Source of the DNA: Gymnothorax reevesii
Taxonomy: Eukaryota > Chordata > Actinopteri > Anguilliformes > Muraenidae
Direction of reading: 5' to 3'
DNA length: 64,000 nucleotides
Assembly: GCA_029721435.1 (NCBI GenBank)
Contig: CM056573.1
Location: 98,502,447-98,566,446 of the forward strand
Every line of letters begins with the position of its first letter. Within the stretch, counting starts at the first letter, position 1. The translations under genes were made by a program, and so were the position numbers. This document shows positions 43,326 to 54,429 of this stretch, piece by piece. The notes under the pieces were generated by a model. That model was not told the DNA's origin and made no database searches. It was given only the letters and a program-made list of their open reading frames with translations.

Positions 43326-45107
43326 TTGGAAGTTTTTCTGTGGAAAGTGCTGTACAAATAAAATTGAATATGACTAAATTTAAAGAAAAACATAGTACAT
43401 ACCTGTAAACTCTAGGAACTAGAAAAGCATCAGTTCATAGCATTCTTTTACGTGTTTATTAGCAAAATTTGAGGTTTTTTTGCTGAGTCATATTTTAAAA
43501 GGACACCTCTTCAAAACATTGATTCCAATTTTACAAGTCTATATCTAAAATGAAATGTGTTAATGTGCATTTTGCATTCCCATCCCTCCCAGTGTTAGAA
43601 ATCAAACAATCCTTTTGTTTGCATTATTGCGAAACTGATATGTCTCTGTTATATGTACTCCTGAACTATGTATGTTTTATTTATTTTTGTAAGACTTTGA
43701 GCCCGCAATGTACCAAAGCTCTGGCTCTGACTTCATTCTTTTTGCTTGTCTTCAGGATGGTTTATTTTAAAATTATATTAGTTAAACTGTACATGTTCAT
43801 TTTGTACAGACTGTTTTTGCATTCTGTGAAGGGACTGTGAGGTTCAAATAAAATAAATGACTAAATAAAAAGGGTCAAAATAAGAGTGCTCATTCTTCTG
43901 GATTCTGTACATATGAATGCAATCATTTAAAATAAATTATTCAACAACTGCTTTACGGCTGGTACTTTGACCATATATCCATTTCTGTATTGCGCTGCTG
44001 TATCCTTCCTTGAGCTTTACAGTCTCTGTTAGTGTGTCAGAGAATATGGTTATCCTCTATTACTTTGAGTATTGATGTTTACAATTTTGAATAAATGCTT
44101 GAATTTATAGTTTCAAATGACAAAGCCATTGTATAGCAAACAGGCCATAAAACGCAATGGAATTTTACCAGACTCATGCATAATATTAAATATATACAAT
44201 TGTATAAAGTTGAGATAATATTTAGCAACTCCTCAGAGGGAAATATCCCTTCAATGTCCCCAGACCTCTCTCTTTCTGTCTGTGATCCCATTTACAGTTC
44301 GTGTGAATCATGGGTTCGCACATCCAGAATGGCCTCTCACAGGGTGGTTATAAATACTGCGTTTAATTCAGCATTCCTCTTCAACGCACCACAGCCTCCA
44401 AATGCAGACAGGCAGGCTTCCAAGAGCTGAGAGAAATTCTTCACAGAGATATGGTGTCCCTGACAGAAGTTTTATGATTATTAACTCCCACACTTTGTTC
44501 CTCTTGAAGTGGTTATACTATGCCTCCCATCTGCTTTCTGTCTTGCACATTTTGTCTGCAGTGATGTTCCGGAATGTGTCTTGTAACCTCAGATGGTTTC
44601 AGGTGGTACTTTACTGTCGTACCCTTTAGCTAAATAAAATTTCTGCATAAAAAGGGCATAAAAAATGCACTCAAGAAAAGGTGTCCTAAAAAGGTTCTAG
44701 GACTTCTATTCCAAAGAGTAATATATTTAAACTCACAATCAGCCATAAGATTAAAACCTGCTGCCCAATACAGGGAAGGTCTGTCTTGTGCTTCCAAAAC
44801 AGCTCCATTAAGCCAATGTCACTTGAACTCCCAAACTCAGGATTTCCTGGTAGAACATTCCCCAAAGTATCCCACTCCCTGTACCAGCTTTTCTTGTCCC
44901 CACAGTGCATCCTGATGCCATCTCTTCCCAGGTAAATGGAGCACCCGTCCCAAGCCTAAGCACATGATGTAAAAGAAAATGGGAATCATTGGAGCTAGAT
45001 ACCACCTTCAACTGCTCCGAGGTCCAGTTCTGAAGCTCAGGTGCCCATTGTGGGGCGCTATTTGAAGTGGACTGGATTTAGACTGGGCACTTAGACTAGT
45101 CTACAAG
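43326..45107. other. no gene seen
   Basis: AT-rich sequence with scattered short open frames that lack recognisable domains and overlap competing frames. Confidence 0.5.
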
Positions 45108-45285
45108 CTAAGGGGAGCAGAATTGGTCACAACAGTGGGCACCGTGAAATCCCCTCGTTTCCACTTCACAAAACCCACCTTTGCCTTTTGAATTGTGGAG
45201 TTTTTTTGTAAATTTGTGGACCATGATGTCACTGCTTACATCAGCCTTATTGTTACAGCCATAAACAAGGCAGATATTTGGCATT
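45108..45285 (-). pseudogene. THAP-type zinc finger remnant
   Basis: Reverse-strand reading begins MPNICLVYGCNNKADVSSDI and continues MVHKFTKK. This fits the start of a THAP domain (C-x-x-x-x-C, here as C5 and C10, followed by a basic HKF stretch in place of HxFP). After a frameshift near 45185, GFVKWKRGDF resembles the later W/F positions of the domain. The terminal Cys-x-x-His pair is not intact. THAP domains bind DNA in P-element transposases and in host regulators; this copy is too short to tell which. Confidence 0.4.
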
Positions 45286-46475
45286 TTCCCAAAGGAATAA
45301 TCCACAGTTACGAAGCACTGAGTCCAATGCCATTGACAATGTATTCTCAGCGGCAGGCTGGCCACCTCCCGTCACATCATCGCCGAAAATAAATTCTTTC
45401 TGAGATCATAGAGGTTTGCAGTGACTAAAATGCGAATAAATTTGCAACAGCTGATTAGAATTTGAAATTACCAATGCATGAAGGATTTATTTATATTAAG
45501 GATTCTGTGTTCCAAATCTTATTCTTGGATGAACAAGCACATGTTTGCTCAGTTGGGCACAAATACAGTTGCTATTAATGTAAATTGGGTGCTGGAGGGG
45601 ATAATGACTACTGTGCCGGTACATTATTAGCAAATAAACTTGCGTCACTCTTTGAATGACAATATGCCAGGTGTAAGATTGAGCCCATGAAAGGCTTGAT
45701 AGAAAACAGATCTTGGGATATGCCCAACTATCGAAATGCCTTCCTTTTTAAGAGGGTGTTTGAATGAATGAATAAGGAAGGTCATGTTTGCACAGTCGAA
45801 CAATCCACCAATGATGGAAAACTTTGAAAAATCACATTTTAATCAGAGAGAGCACGGCTGCATGTAATAGGGAATACTTGCGGAACTTACATTTTCATTA
45901 GCTATGTAAACGGCTTAGTCTGAATATATTGCATCATCTTTAATGGAAAAATGGTAAGAACTGGAAGATAGTCTATATGCAAACATAGTCAAAGTCATAC
46001 TCACTGAATTTTGCTGGCAAACTATTGATTACACATATGCCACCAAGCAAGCCAACATTGGTCGGCCACCGACTGCTAGCCAACTGATTTGCTCAGAAGG
46101 GACATTGTAAACCGAGGGTGTAAGATGTCCTTTAACACGTTTGGACAGTTGAAGACCCCCGCAGACAGAGAGCTGGTCTATTTATGTACACAGTTACACT
46201 ATTGTATTTGTAGGTGGCACACCTGAAATGGTTATTGAATATTCTCGAGGAAGCAGTGCTTGTAAATGATTTAGAATATGGAAGATTTTAGTCCCTGTAA
46301 ACACCGTGCATCTAAGCCAAGGAGGGTCCCAGATGAGGCGGAAGGTCTAAGCGTGTTTGCCTAAACTGCCAGGGAAGATCTTAATAGACTCCATTATAAA
46401 AATAGGGTTTAGTTTCAGCATCAGCACTAGGCCACAGCCTAAGGTCCAACATGATGAAGTCGACTTATGTTTCTT
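45286..46475. other. no gene seen
   Basis: AT-rich DNA without recognisable features. Confidence 0.5.
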
Positions 46476-46590
46476 TCCGGGGCGCTTCTCAGTGTGCGAC
46501 CCGCTGCAGTCTACCATCCCCGGTAGACTGGAGGAACTGAATTGCCTTTTTTAGGACAAATAAAATCACCTGATTCTTATTTTTTCAGCG
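46476..46590 (+). repeat. 3' end of the unidentified retroposon, second copy
   Basis: CCGGGGCGCTTCTCAGTGTG, GACCCGCTGCAGTCTACC, TAGACTGGAGGAACTGAATT, an AATAAA signal and CTGATTCTTATTTT match the complement of 28110-28215 in order. Only this 3' end is recognisable, which suggests a 5'-truncated insertion. Confidence 0.75.
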
Positions 46591-47298
46591 AGCGTGAAGC
46601 GCATCTCGCGGATGCTGCAGCTCCAGTATCTTAGCGGTTCCAGCGTATCTGACTCCATATAAAATTTTGAATATAATATTTGGTTTTTGTCAATCATGGT
46701 CATAATCTTATTATTCTTTCGTATGAAATTGATTTGACTCCAATTAATTAATTTAGAGCTAGGTTGTGCATCTGACTCGTAACTGGTCTTCACCTTACGT
46801 CCACTGGACCAAAACATCTGTGCAGCCCAATCCAGTGGAAGAGCTCAGAGGCTGGCAGTCCTATTAAGTGCAGTATTTTGACATGGAAAATAGCTATGAC
46901 TAGGGATCACCAGTGCCCTAAGCAAGTAGCTCCAAAGTATAACGGAATTCTCTTCGTTCAGGGACCATGAGCCTTTTAAGATTTCCGCCTAGTATATGAA
47001 TGGAATCTACTTGAAGCCAATCAAAATATCACCAATCACAGCATGGAAAATCCACCTTAAAACGCAGAAATTAAGCGTATTGATTAGGTACGTGCTCACG
47101 GTCTACATTACCCAATTATGAGACAGGACTCCGGGCTGGAGGGATATAAGTTCGAGTCAGAAACACACAACAGAATGCATCTACCAATGTATTTCACCAG
47201 GTAGGCACAAGCTCAAATCACAGTAACCAATCACTTCCTCACAGAAAATGTAAAAAAAGAAGTCAAATCATACCTGGCATAGCTCACAACTACACATA
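46591..47298. other. no gene seen
   Basis: A reverse open frame at 46566-46817 has no recognisable domain. No terminal repeats were identified. Confidence 0.45.
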
Positions 47299-47492
47299 CA
47301 GGTGCTGGTCAACGAATTAGAATAATTTGAAATGGTGCAATCGTAAAATTTTTAAATGCATTTTTTGTGGAGAAAGCAAATCAGGTGTTCACCGCGCCTG
47401 TCCTACTTGTTAGAGTAATCACAGAACTTGCTACCTGTAAAAAATTTGCCCAGCTGAGCTTTCCAAAAGGCCCATTTCGGCCATTTAACTGT
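47299..47492 (+). repeat. terminal fragment of the long-TIR mariner element
   Basis: CAGGTGCTGGTCAACGAATT through GGCCATTTAACTGTG is nearly identical to the left arm of the element at 57589-59221. TA precedes it (47297-47298). The transposase and second arm are absent. Confidence 0.85.
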
Positions 47493-48131
47493 GTGCCTTG
47501 CTACTTAAAAATGCTCCTAGTTAACTTATATGCAGTTACTCAGATTGGTATTCTTGAGTTATTTTGTTTAGCATCAAGGTGGTAGTTTATCATAATGTTA
47601 GCTAACCGTAGCCGCAACAGTTAAAGCTAACTGGTATGTATGCATCTGTAAAGCTGGTCTGATAAGGCTGCAGTCAGACCAGAAGTAGGTTTTACAGAGC
47701 TTGGGGTACATGTTTGGTTTTGTTTACAGCTGCTTTTGAAATGGTCGTTTTACTTTTTCATGACTGGGGTCAGCCGAGTACTTTGCTTTCACTGCAGTAG
47801 CATCAGAGAACTAGCCCACAAATTGGCAATCACAAAATGGACAAGCGATAATGTGTCTGGTATAAAAATAATTTCTTTGCATTACCACTGCAGCATTTCT
47901 TTCCCCTTTTAAAATTGTTCTGGCTAAAACAAGCCGAAAAATATGAGGAATGGATACGGAATTCTTTCCGGTACAAGTTATCAATTTGCTAGCACCACAT
48001 AAGCAACGCTTACACTATGTGTGTTTTGCTACAAGCTCATTCAGTATCTTGGTGCTGGATTTGTGTTTTGTTTTGGTAGAAATGGTCATCAGTAGCTTTT
48101 AGCGAAGTTTCTTCCAGACTTCTGGGTATAG
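47493..48131. other. no gene seen
   Basis: Unrecognised sequence between the mariner end fragment and the Tc1 transposon. Confidence 0.5.
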
Positions 48132-48133
48132 TA

Positions 48134-49643
48134 TACTCAGCAACAAAAGTTTCTGTGACACCATTTATGTGTATGTTATAAATGACACGCAAAGATCTCA
48201 ATGCAATCAATATGTTTATTTAACAGGAGAAACACTGACTTTTCAGTGCCAACGTCACTCAAAACGAAAAATGTCATTTTCATGCGTCATGAAGCACTTG
48301 TCTGACGTCTAACCAATTGTGACCTTCACACTTCAATACCGGGTGTGACTTCCTCGTGCCATGATGCAAGCAACGCATCTCCGGCGCATGGACCGAATCA
48401 GATGTGCCAGAAATTGCTGTGGGATGTCATTCCAAATCTGACGTAGACGTTGTCGCAATTCCTGGAGTGTAGCTGGCGGGTTATCCAACCGCCGCAAACG
48501 TCGATCCATCTCGTCCCAAAGATGCTCGATTGGGGACATGTCTGGGGATCTGGCTGGCCATGGCAGGACATTGACATGTTGTTGCATCAGATACTGCTGT
48601 ACAATCCTTGCAAAGTGTGGTCTGGCGTTATCATGTTGCAGCGTTATTCCGGGACCATGTTGCATCAAAAACGGTACCACCAATGGCCGTAGCACTTCTT
48701 CGCTATATCTTTGACCTGTCAGATTTCCATCAATAACAAGCAAATCTGTTCTGTTTCTAGCCGTGATCCCTCCCCAAATCATGACACTACCACCTCCAAA
48801 ACGATCAAATTCCTGAACACAGTTGTTGGCATAACGTTCTCCACGTCGATGGTATACACGTAAACGACCATCACATCGGTTAAGCATGAATCTTGATTCA
48901 TCAGTGAAGAGTAAAAGATCCCACTGACGTTGGATCCACCGTCGATGTTGTTGTGCCCACTGTAGACGCAGTCGTCGGTGTTGTACTGTGAGTATTGGAC
49001 GTCTTGCTGGCCGACGTGGGACAATGCCAAAATGACGGAGACGGCGACGGATTGTCTGTGCAGACAGTCGCCTCAAACCAGGTATCGTTCTTGCAGTTAT
49101 GGTTGCAGGTTGGAATTGATTTCGGAGATGGGTTGTTCGAATCCAGTTGTCCTGTCTGGGAGTGGTTACTCGTGGACGGCCGCTGCGAGGACGGTCTCTG
49201 ACATGTCTTGTCTGCTGATGACGCTGCCATAAGTTCCAAATGGTGTTTCGGTGGACATTCAGGCGATGAGCAACTTCCCTCTGCGAGGTTCCGGATTCAA
49301 TCATCCCAATGGCCCTCCACCGATCATTTTCAGACAGTCTTGGCATTTAGAGGGTAGAGTTCCTGATCCGAAATGGCTGTGTTTTCGATAAGTGATGCTT
49401 CCATCGTTCATCAGGCACAATGTGAACATTCCAAAAATTCTCCTCTTTTATTGCCATCCACAAGCATGCTTTACGCACATTTTCACGTGCAAAGTAATTT
49501 TCTCGCATTTTCATGATTTCCATTTCAATGTTGTGTTTACGTGTACTGTTTCAGTCTGATATCACCATGTATGACAATTTCATAATTGCGTTATGAAAAA
49601 TAATTAACAATATTGGTGTCACAGAAACTTTTGTTGCTGAGTA
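48134..49643 (-). mobile_element. Tc1-type transposon, apparently complete
   Basis: Both ends carry the same 32-base sequence in inverted orientation, starting TATACTCAGCAACAAAAG and ending in TGTGACACCA. They are perfect across that length when the TATA shared with the target is counted. Because both flanks read TATA, the exact cut could be shifted by two bases. The element is about 1.5 kb and holds one uninterrupted transposase gene. Matching ends and an open gene point to a recent insertion. Confidence 0.92.
48333..49346 (-). CDS. Tc1-family DD34E transposase, uninterrupted
   Basis: The 337-residue protein starts MPRLSENDRWRAIGMIESGT and runs to a natural stop without frameshifts, close to the usual length of Tc1 transposases. 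Residues 1-50 and about 65-115 form the paired helix-turn-helix DNA-binding parts, with an AT-hook-like SGRPRVT between them (55-61). The catalytic triad is visible: D149 in LLLFTDESRF, D239 in LQHDNARPH and E274 in SPIEHLW, with exactly 34 residues between the last two. A Gly-rich loop (FGGGSVMIWGG, 183-193) is typical. It would bind its terminal repeats in the nucleus and paste at TA. The ATG lies 297 bp inside one terminal repeat. All key residues are present; activity is plausible but unproven. Confidence 0.93.
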   Translation of the reverse strand: MPRLSENDRWRAIGMIESGTSQREVAHRLNVHRNTIWNLWQRHQQTRHVRDRPRSGRPRVTTPRQDNWIRTTHLRNQFQPATITARTIPGLRRLSAQTIRRRLRHFGIVPRRPARRPILTVQHRRLRLQWAQQHRRWIQRQWDLLLFTDESRFMLNRCDGRLRVYHRRGERYANNCVQEFDRFGGGSVMIWGGITARNRTDLLVIDGNLTGQRYSEEVLRPLVVPFLMQHGPGITLQHDNARPHFARIVQQYLMQQHVNVLPWPARSPDMSPIEHLWDEMDRRLRRLDNPPATLQELRQRLRQIWNDIPQQFLAHLIRSMRRRCVACIMARGSHTRY

Positions 49644-49691
49644 TACATAACGAAAGTTACGAATGTAACTACGGTTCTATGAATCCCGAAT

Positions 49692-49855
49692 GACCGCCAG
49701 AGGGCGGTGCTTAAAGCACTGAATATTCCCCTTCGCGCATGCGTAGTTCGAGTATGTATACCAACAACGTCACCTGTGACCTGCAGGTGACCCGAAGAAG
49801 ATTATATCTTCCGGTGTCACCTGAGGATCGTTTCTTACAGAATCTTCTCGCGAGC
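49692..49855. repeat. DIRS left inverted terminal repeat (shared core)
   Basis: GACCGCCAGAGGGCGGTGCT through CTTCTCGCG is the complement of 55483-55641. The outer 40 bases (49652-49691, GAAAGTTACGAATGTAACTA...) are not shared with the right end but reappear inverted in the internal complementary region. Confidence 0.9.
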
Positions 49856-49882
49856 ACACGAGGATTCTGAGTGACAGAGAGC

Positions 49883-49984
49883 TCTGGCGGTCATTCGGGA
49901 TTCATAGAACCGTAGTTACATTCGTAACTTTCTTTCTATTTCATCCCTGCTGACTGCCAGAGGGCGGTGCTTAAAGCACTGAAT
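49883..49984. repeat. DIRS internal complementary region
   Basis: The left part (CTCTGGCGGTCATTCGGGAT ... TTCGTAACTTTC) is the complement of the left outer end at 49652-49702. The right part (TTCTATTTCATCCCTGCTGA ... GCACTGAAT) is the complement of the right outer end at 55609-55659. It therefore equals the joined outer ends and would serve as template for completing the ends of the circular intermediate, as known for DIRS1. Confidence 0.9.
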
Positions 49985-50017
49985 GACTTATACCAACAAG
50001 GTCACGAAGAATCCGAA

Positions 50018-51010
50018 TCACGGACCTTCAGTGTGCAAAAAGTCAGAAGACCCCGGCCGCAGAGCCACGGCTGAGGGGTGGGGTGTGGCCACGTTCACCT
50101 TGTAGAACCTGGAGAACGTGTCCGGTGACGACCATGAAGCTGCGGCACAAATGTCCTCCGAGGACACTCCCCTCAGGGCAGCCCATGAAGTAGCAACACT
50201 CCTGGTAGAGTGGCACCTCACACCAGGTGGAAGGGGACGGTTACTCGTCCGATAGGCATGGGTGATGACATTAATAATCCAGTGGGACAAACGCTGCTTG
50301 GAGATGGCGCAACTCCGGTTAGGGCCACTGTAGCAGAGAAAAAGTTGTTCACACCTTCGAATGCATATAGTAGCTGCAGTGTAGGCCCTCAGAGCCCGCA
50401 CTGGACATAACAGTTCAGGCTCATCCCCACTCTCCCTTGGAGAAGGGTCAAACCGAGCCAGCCGAATAGGCTGGTTGCGGTGAGCGCGAGCCAACACTTT
50501 AGGGAGAAACGCTGTGTTCGGCCACAGAGTGACCCCTGAGCCATCCGAGTTCCACCTCAAACACGAGTCACTGACAGACAGGGCATGCAGCTCGCTGACA
50601 CGCTTTGCAGAGCAAATGGCCAGAAGGAACGCAGACTTACAAGACACCCACTTCAGCTCCGCTTGTGTCAAGGGCTCAAAAGGGGGCCGGCTTAGTGCAT
50701 CCAGTACCAGGGGAAGATCCCATGCTGGAGCTTTTGGGGAAATCAGAGGATGTAATCTCTGAGCCCCCTTCAAGAAGAGGGACACCAAACTATGGCTCCC
50801 CACAGTGCCATCGTCAATCCTCACATGACCACAAGATATTGCCGCTACGTACACTTTCAACGTCGAATGAGACCGACCTTCGTCCAGAAGAGACTGAAGA
50901 GGTCAAGAATAGTTGGCACAGAGCAGCGCACAGGGTCCTCATCCCGACTTGTACACCAGTCGGAAAACAGTTTCCATCTATTCTCATATTGAAGACGAGT
51001 GGACGGCGCT
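50018..51010 (-). pseudogene. DIRS tyrosine recombinase, frameshifted N-terminal side
   Basis: The uninterrupted C-terminal part (50860-50018) carries the tyrosine recombinase signature. Counting from the residue at 50860, R87 lies in SAKRVSELHALSV, H217 and R220 in RCHSTRSVATSW, W243 in AASWSSPDTF and the nucleophile Y253 in SRFYKV. The enzyme inserts the circular DNA copy into the genome. The N-terminal core-binding part is in another frame (STRLQYENRWKLFSDWC, near 50990-50940), and the two overlap near 50860, so one frameshift separates them. The C-terminal catalytic part itself looks undamaged. Confidence 0.88.
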
Positions 51011-51329
51011 CTTGCATTCAATATGGTGTATTTGACAGGGTCCGCACAGGAGCTAAACAGCGACTCGGGCCCTCCAGCAGCCAAACACACAGTTGGAGGC
51101 ATCGTGGATTGGGGTGCCAGATCCGCCCCGCCAGCTGGGACAGGAGATCCCTCCTGTCGGGAAGGCGCCACGGTACACCGCGACAGAGTCCGTGCAGCAG
51201 TGGGAACCAGCTCCTCCCTGGCCAGAAGGGAGCCACAAGGAGGACACTGCGACCCCCCTGAAGGATCTTCTGAAGTACCGACCGAATCAGAGGAAGCGGG
51301 GGAAAGGCATACAGGAGGCCGTCCGGCTA

Positions 51330-52564
51330 AGGGTGGGCCAATGCGTCCTGGCCCGAGGGACTGGTTGTCTCGGCTAAGGAGAACCACAGAGGACAGTGGG
51401 TAGAGACTTCTGAAGCGAAGAGGTCCACGTCCACTCTGCCGAAGAGGCTCCAAATAGTGCTGACCATTTTTGGGTGGAGGCGCCACTCTCCTGACGGAGC
51501 TTTTGACGGGAGAGGGAGTCTGTCAGGTTGCTCCGCTCTCCCGGTAGATACATTGCCCGAAGGCTGATCAGACGGGGGGGCTGCCCACGTGAGGAGCTCT
51601 TCTGTCAGTCGCAGCGACCGCGCAGACTTGGTCCTGCCCTGATGATTTATATGATATACAGTTGATGTGTTGTCTGACCTTACGAGGACATGCTTGCCCC
51701 TCAGGTGTGGCAGAAAGTGCCTGAGTGCCGGGTGAGCCAAGGCAAGGAGACACCTTTGTGACACCCTGAGCTTCCTGTGCCTGTGTCGCTTGGCATCCAA
51801 GTGGAAGCTGTTCAGCCACCTCTACAGGGGGCGTAGTGTCAGCAAGCTCAGCGGAACCACAGCTGAAAAGGACGTTAGTTCGCCCACGTCGCCCACACAG
51901 CGGGGGGGGGGGCGGTCTGGCTATCATAGCTACACTGTCCAATGCAATCCCAATGAAAGTTGTAGCCTGAGATGGCACCAGGCAACTCTTTCCCATATTC
52001 ACCTCGAGTCCGAGGCAGGCCATGTGGGACAGGAGACATGCTGTATCACTGGACACCAGAGCACGGGATGGTGGACAGACCAGCCAGTCATCCAGGTATG
52101 GGAGAATTTTCAAGCCTTGAGACTGTAGAGGCGCAAGGGCTGCGGCAACACACCTCGTGAAGACCCTTGGAGAGAGGAAGAGCCCAAAGGGTAGCAACCT
52201 GAACTGCCAGTGGCGGTCTCGGTAGGCAAAGCGGAGAAACCGCCAATGTTTTTGAGTGATGGGGACACGGGAAAAAAGCGTCCTTGAGGTCAATGGACGT
52301 AAACCATTCTCCCTGTGCCACAGTTTGCAGGACATCTGCAGTGGTCAACATGTGGAAAGGAATGACCTTCATAGATTTGTTCAGCCCTCTGAGGTCCAAG
52401 ATTGGGCGAAATCCGCCAGTCTGTTTCGTCACTAGGAAGTATGTTGAATAATACCCCCAGGGACGCGACAGAGGGTCCACGGGCTCGATGGCGCCTTTGG
52501 CCAGGAGGGTGGATAACTCCTGGCCCAACACGAGAGCCTTTGCCGGGTCGCTGATGGAGGCCAT
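51330..52564 (-). pseudogene. DIRS reverse transcriptase and RNase H, frameshifted
   Basis: The first frame (52564-52270) has AIEPVDPLSRPWGYYSTYFL, GGFRPILDLRGLNKSMKVIP and FTSIDLKDAFF with the first catalytic Asp. After a shift at a T-run near 52275, the second frame has HWRFLRFAYRDRHWQFRLLP, FGLFLSPRVFT and the catalytic YLDDWL near 52095. A third frame, after a G-run near 51905, gives the RNase H/connection part: HLRGKHVLVRSDNTSTVYHI with RSDN typical of DIRS, then DLFASEVSTHCPLWFSL near 51395. The protein copies element RNA to DNA. Both shifts sit at homopolymers, so sequencing or assembly error remains possible. Confidence 0.88.
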
Positions 52565-52699
52565 TTTGACCCGGCCAGATGTGAGGGGCCGGCAACGGAA
52601 TTAAAGCTTGTACCCGTGGGTCAAGGTGGCAACCACCCACGGGTCTGAAGTATGAGCAGCCCACTGTCGGAGCTGCTGATGTGAAAAATATCCGACCGC

Positions 52700-54046
52700 C
52701 AGCCCCACAGCCTCAATGTCTGGCCCCCCGGCCCCTAAGGGGGGGGGGGGGTGGACAGGCGGGCAGGGCCTCGAAAGTCCCGAGCTGGTCTCCGCATGGG
52801 ACGCTGGACAACACGGCGGCCAGTGGAGTGGGTCGGTCGTGGTAAGCGGGTGTAAGAAGCAGCCGAGGAACCCCTCGTTCTGCTGGCAGGAGGCCTATCA
52901 AGAAGAGGCATCCGCCCAAGGCCCGCAAGCTGCTGCTTGGTTTGCCCTGCCTGGATGGTCCTTTCCAGTGCTTCCTGGGCTGCAGTACCAAATATCTCTC
53001 CCGGTTCCATGGGGAGACTGCGAAGGAGTCTCCTGGATGCCTCTGTTAAGTTTGACTGAGATAGCCAAACCTGGCGACGAGCCTGGACCAGGATGGACAT
53101 CATCCGTCCAAGTTCCCTGGACAGAAGGCCGAATGCCTCCAGTGAGGCATCACAAAAAGTTACAGAATCAGCAGCCACGTTGCCCTCCTGCAATGAAGCT
53201 GAGAGCGCCAACGTGAGATTCGACAAAGAGTTCCCCATGCGGCCAGCACGTGCTCCAGCATCATAAGGCCTTGTGAGAAGGTCTCCAACAGGCCTGCAAC
53301 TCCTTCAGATAGTCCTTAGAGTGGGGAATAACGAAGGCAGTGGGGGCTGGCCTGCGCCTGAAGAGGGCACTAGCAGGCGCAGCTTCTGCCTGCTGTGGTA
53401 CATGCATGTGCAGTCGATCTAAAGCCATGCGCATGATTGCCCGCATGGAGCCATCCCCCAACTCAGCCACTGAACTCTGAGCCGAGGAGTGGGAGCCCCG
53501 CTCAGATGCCTGGGAACCCCCATTTTACGAATCTCTCCCATAACCGTGGAAGTAGGTAGCCGAAGCTGCCAGGGAAAACGTATCCTCCTCAGGTACCAGC
53601 ATTGGCATTGGAGGAGAGGGTGTCAAATCACCTTGCAATGGGGCATCAGGCTGGCAGTCTCTGAGCATGGGCCTGACCTGGGCCAGCTCAGCAGACAGCT
53701 GATCGACTTTAGATGAGAGCCTGCTTTCTTTTGTCTCTTTTTGAGCAGATTTCGCTCTCTTCCTGGAGGGTGCGGCTGCTGTAGCCGCAGCCCGCCGCTT
53801 AGAGCATCTTTAACAGGCCGAGGGAGACTGGCCTGATGGGGGGAGGTCACCTTCATCCCCCTGATGTTCCACCTGCGCCCGACTGGCAGCCCTCACCGCC
53901 CAAGGCAAGTAACTGTAGTTCATGCAGGGTTTGTCTGACGGCGCCTCCCGCAGGTGCTCAGGACCGAGGCATGCGGGGCATAGGTCATGGCCGTCCTCTG
54001 GCTGTCGAGGAGCCTCACATGACATACAGAAATGGGAGTCATCCAT
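52700..54046 (-). pseudogene. DIRS gag-like first open reading frame, broken
   Basis: It starts at the ATG at 54046 with MDDSHFCMSCEAPRQPEDGH, then LCPACLGPEHLREA, a Cys-rich motif usual at the start of vertebrate DIRS gag. Later pieces lie in other frames: AELGDGSMRAIMRMALDRLH near 53465 and LALSASLQEGNVAADSVTFC near 53210, with FGLLSRELGRMMSILVQARR further on. A G-run (52739-52750) and other shifts split it. The protein presumably packages element RNA. Identification rests mainly on position and the N-terminal motif. Confidence 0.7.
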
Positions 54047-54130
54047 TGTGGTGGCGCTGGAGGCTTACACGACACTCACCTGTCCAGATTAGCTCAGACG
54101 CTCCCGCTAGTATACTACAGGGGCTTGCAC

Positions 54131-54415
54131 CGGAGGGAGGGAGCGCGTACGCTGCCTATACCGAGTAAGGAACCCAGCTGGTATTTAATGAATACTCCTC
54201 GGGTAACCTGAGCGCGAACGCTATGGACAAACCGAGTATGGACACCGTAAGCCGGAGGGAGGGAGCGCGTACGCTACCTATACCGGGAAAGGAACCCAGC
54301 TGGTATTTTAATGAATACTCCTCGGATAACCTGAGCGCGAACGCTATGGACAAACCGAGTATGGACGCCGTAAGCTGGAGGGAGGGAGCGCGTACGCTGC
54401 CTATACCAGCAGGGG
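54131..54415. repeat. tandem repeat, about 122-bp unit, 2.3 copies
   Basis: Units starting GGAGGGAGGGAGCGCGTACG at about 54132, 54254 and 54377 share GGTATTT-AATGAATACTCCTCGG-like and GCGCGAACGCTATGGACAAA blocks. It lies in the leader between the terminal repeat and gag of the DIRS element. Confidence 0.88.
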
Positions 54416-54429
54416 CTCAGTAACAAATC

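Noticed and set aside
50605..51261. 218-codon forward open frame over the DIRS region
   Set aside because: It is the antisense of the DIRS recombinase and linker region, whose reverse-strand reading has clear family motifs.
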